DNA of 64,000 bases from Vespa crabro (Eukaryota > Arthropoda > Insecta > Hymenoptera > Vespidae). The notes beneath the pieces were generated by a model. That model was not told the origin of the DNA. It was given only the letters and a program-made list of their open reading frames with translations, and did no database searches. Each line of letters begins with the position of its first letter. Positions within the stretch are counted from its first letter, which is position 1. Location of the stretch: NCBI RefSeq assembly GCF_910589235.1, contig NC_060972.1:3011899-3075898 (forward strand). Reading direction: 5' to 3'. A program made the translations under genes and the position numbers. Below are positions 61,574 through 64,000 of the stretch, piece after piece.

Positions 61574-63365
61574 CGAATTTATTCGATTTGCTAAATACGT
61601 GATAAACCTATTAAATATATTATACATGTTGTCATCCGTATATTATAGACCTCTTTACCCTCTCCCTTTTTTATTTCCCTCGTTTCTTTTCTTCTCTTTT
61701 TCCCCTCTTCAGACCCATTTTTTTCCATTACGGAATTGGCTCGTTGCATCACGTTAATTATGCCAAACAATTTCTCATTGTCATCATGGATGAAAATATT
61801 TTCAGGAGGATTAAAATTTACATTTCTTTTCTTTTCTTTTCTTTCGACAGTTTCTATTATAACCCTCGATATGTTTATTAAACATGCGCTTATATATAAT
61901 AATATAATAAAATAAAAAAGCGTAAAAAAAAAAAAGCGGAAGCCTTTGATACGAATGATACGATAGAGGTAGTAAAAGGGATAGTGATATGCGTCGTACA
62001 ATTTATATCTATATAGATAATTCGAAAGGGAAAGGGAATTGCGATATCGAATCAATGAAATTATCGCATATAACAAATCAATGTCAATGTTAATGTCAGA
62101 ATTGGTGTTACATTAGTGGTTTTATTCGATCGTACTCGTAAGCACGGTTGAGAGACAAAAGAGCCAAATGGAATGACAAGAGTGAATAGGTAGGAGAGAG
62201 ATCGTATGAAATTTCAGCTTTATCCGAATTTCAATGGAGCTGTGTCGCCGCTTCTAGTCGGACTACATTTCAAATGTATTTGTAAGGCTTTTCTCAAGAG
62301 GCAATCCCCTCGCAGCCATCGTTTCCATCGTGAATCATTAATACATACATTCAGTGAAATTTAGGAGAAGGTCTCTGACGGAGTTTAGGTATTAACATTA
62401 AAATTATTTCTCGTATATGTGTCAATTTCTAATGAGCTTTCGAAAATAGTTTTTATTTTCAGAGACGTCATGTGAAAAAACGTCAAGAATACGTGTACGT
62501 GTATATACGTGAAAGAAAGACAGAAAAATTTCAAATTGAACATCAACTGCACGTCAAGAAAAAAGAAAATAGGAATATAATTTGCCAAACTTCTAATATC
62601 AAAAAATCATTTTCAAAATTACCCTAAGATAAAGAGAATAAACGATAAAATTTTCAAAGTTCATTTTGTACATGGATATAGTTTTTTGTGCGTTATATAT
62701 TTTTACCTTGTACCAAGATTTATATTAATTTTTATTTGTTACGATACTTTTTAATAAATGATATCAGACTTTGATATTATTTACAAATTTATAAGGGCTT
62801 AAATTAGGCACGCCCCAAGGTCTACGAATTAGGGAAATAAAATTAATAGAAAACATTATTTGGGAATGAGCGAATAAAAATGATGTTTCTCGCATCAATT
62901 GATGATCGTAAGGGTGCGCATTGTTTTAAAGATATTTAAAAACGTTAGGGAGAAAGGCTCGGAATGATGCTCGTTTTTCTTTTGGAAAGCTTTCCTGTGC
63001 TTCAAATATCCCTACCTAAGAAAGTCTGTTATTTATTTATTTTCTTATGCTCGTTAGAAGGCTTTGCTTTTTCTTCTTCTCTTTTTTTTTTTTTTTTCTT
63101 TCCTTCGAAGGAATTCCCTTCTTCGTTCTTAATTTATTCACGCGATGCTAAGAAACGTATGAAAGAAAGAGAGAAGGTTCACTATCACTTTAAGAACATT
63201 GGAAAACGATTTCGATAAATCCTTTAGCGAAGGACGACGCGTCGCGACGGTTAAAAATGCAATAAACGTGGAAAACAATGGTGCTGAGAGAGAACGAATG
63301 GTATCGAAGAGACAATCGAAGTAAAACAATAAAGAGAATGTGTCTGATTGCGTGCAGATTGAGAA

Positions 63366-63430
63366 AAAGAGAGAGAGAGAGAGAGAGAAATAGAGAGATA
63401 GAGAGATAAAGATAGATAGATAGGTAGTAG

Positions 63431-63471
<41 letters not shown>

Positions 63472-63472
63472 A
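63366..63472. repeat. (GA)n / (GATA)n / (TA)n complex microsatellite
   Basis: Interrupted run of several short-repeat types. Confidence 0.9.
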
Positions 63473-63904
63473 TATCATTTCGTTTAATACACTGTGATTT
63501 GGATCTGGCATGAAATAAATATAGTAATGAGAATCATTTATCGATTTGTATATCATAGTATTTAATTCTCTTCATCATACCACGTTTTATAATGATTTAT
63601 ACTAACAAATAATTCAGGCATAACTTCTGAACGATTTTGATGAGCAAGTTCTCATTTTAGAAATGAAGATTTAAACAAATAGTCATGGGATTTTTTAAAC
63701 TTTCTTATTATAAAAAATTATATTAACAATTTTTTTTTTTTTTTATTTTTCTATTTCAAAAAATCGTTGCAAACGTGCCTGAAGTAATAATGAAAGCGAG
63801 TGTGTTTGTATCGTCGAAATGAAAAGCAAAAATTCGCGGAACAAAAGCAATATTTGTTCGTTCGCGTTTCGTGATTTAAACAACAAGTAAATTCGCATCG
63901 ACTA

Positions 63905-63940
63905 CGTGCAATGCTATCATTAGAGTCAGTGTTTATTCGT
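63905..63940 (+). promoter_or_regulatory. Initiator-like box related to 23261-23296
   Basis: CGTGCAATGCTATCAT followed by TAGAGTCAGTGTTT. TCAGT at 63926-63930 is an arthropod initiator. ATTAGAGTCAGTGTT is identical to the sequence around 23381. No TATA at -30. Anything it starts would lie past the window end. Confidence 0.3.
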
Positions 63941-64000
63941 AAAGTTTTTGTTCTGTAGATTGTATTTATAAAATGCAGTACAGTTTCGCGAAATAAATTT

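Noticed and set aside
61591..62076. 161-residue minus-strand frame, the second longest frame in the window
   Set aside because: Composed of Tyr/Phe/Lys-rich translation of AT and poly-A/T sequence; no domain visible.
63610..63720. ATAACTTCTGAACGATTTTGATGA-like stretch, typical of some transposon interiors
   Set aside because: Only a short resemblance from memory, with no terminal repeats or coding remnants in view.

Overview
This window looks like animal, specifically insect, nuclear DNA. It is very AT-rich, has intron-split genes with GT/AG borders, long (TA)n, (GA)n and poly-T tracts, and almost no protein coding outside two conserved genes. The two proteins are clearly arthropod-type. The base composition, the microsatellites and the mariner-type MITE remnants suggest a hymenopteran (bee, wasp or ant), but that is inference and was not tested by a search. 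LAYOUT. (1) 127-1064, plus strand: COP9 signalosome subunit 7 (CSN7), two coding exons and a complete reading frame. A phase-compatible alternative last exon may lie at 3134-3252. (2) 1065-5620: convergent intergenic/UTR DNA with microsatellites. (3) 5621-41761, minus strand: fourteen coding exons of a group II-like metabotropic glutamate receptor, the orthologue of Drosophila mGluR (DmGluRA). They give 852 in-phase residues up to the stop. The signal peptide and first part of the ligand-binding domain are missing and must lie beyond position 64000, so 41762-64000 is most simply one >22 kb intron. (4) The 21.4 kb intron 20225-41618 holds the most unusual content. Between about 20.8 and 32.5 kb there are promoter-like boxes, strong splice sites and a dense series of RNA-like hairpins in repeated modules. 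These are three ~230-nt modules with four consecutive hairpins; eleven short palindromes arranged in ~650-bp units that fold as ~90-130-nt hairpins; and two copies of another structured element bracketing the block about 10 kb apart. Arms change in compensating ways, and most imperfect pairs are G-U only if the plus strand is the RNA. I infer a nested, plus-strand structured non-coding RNA locus, antisense to the receptor gene. I recognise no known RNA family. (5) Small mobile-element traces: a 121-bp mariner-type MITE at 12465-12585 with an older relative beside it, and a fold-back element near 16.85-17.13 kb. HOW THE PARTS RELATE. CSN7 is a nuclear/cytoplasmic regulator of cullin deneddylation and mGluR is a synaptic G-protein-coupled receptor. 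They are convergent neighbours with no obvious functional link. The nested RNA locus could affect receptor transcription by position, but nothing in the sequence shows this directly.
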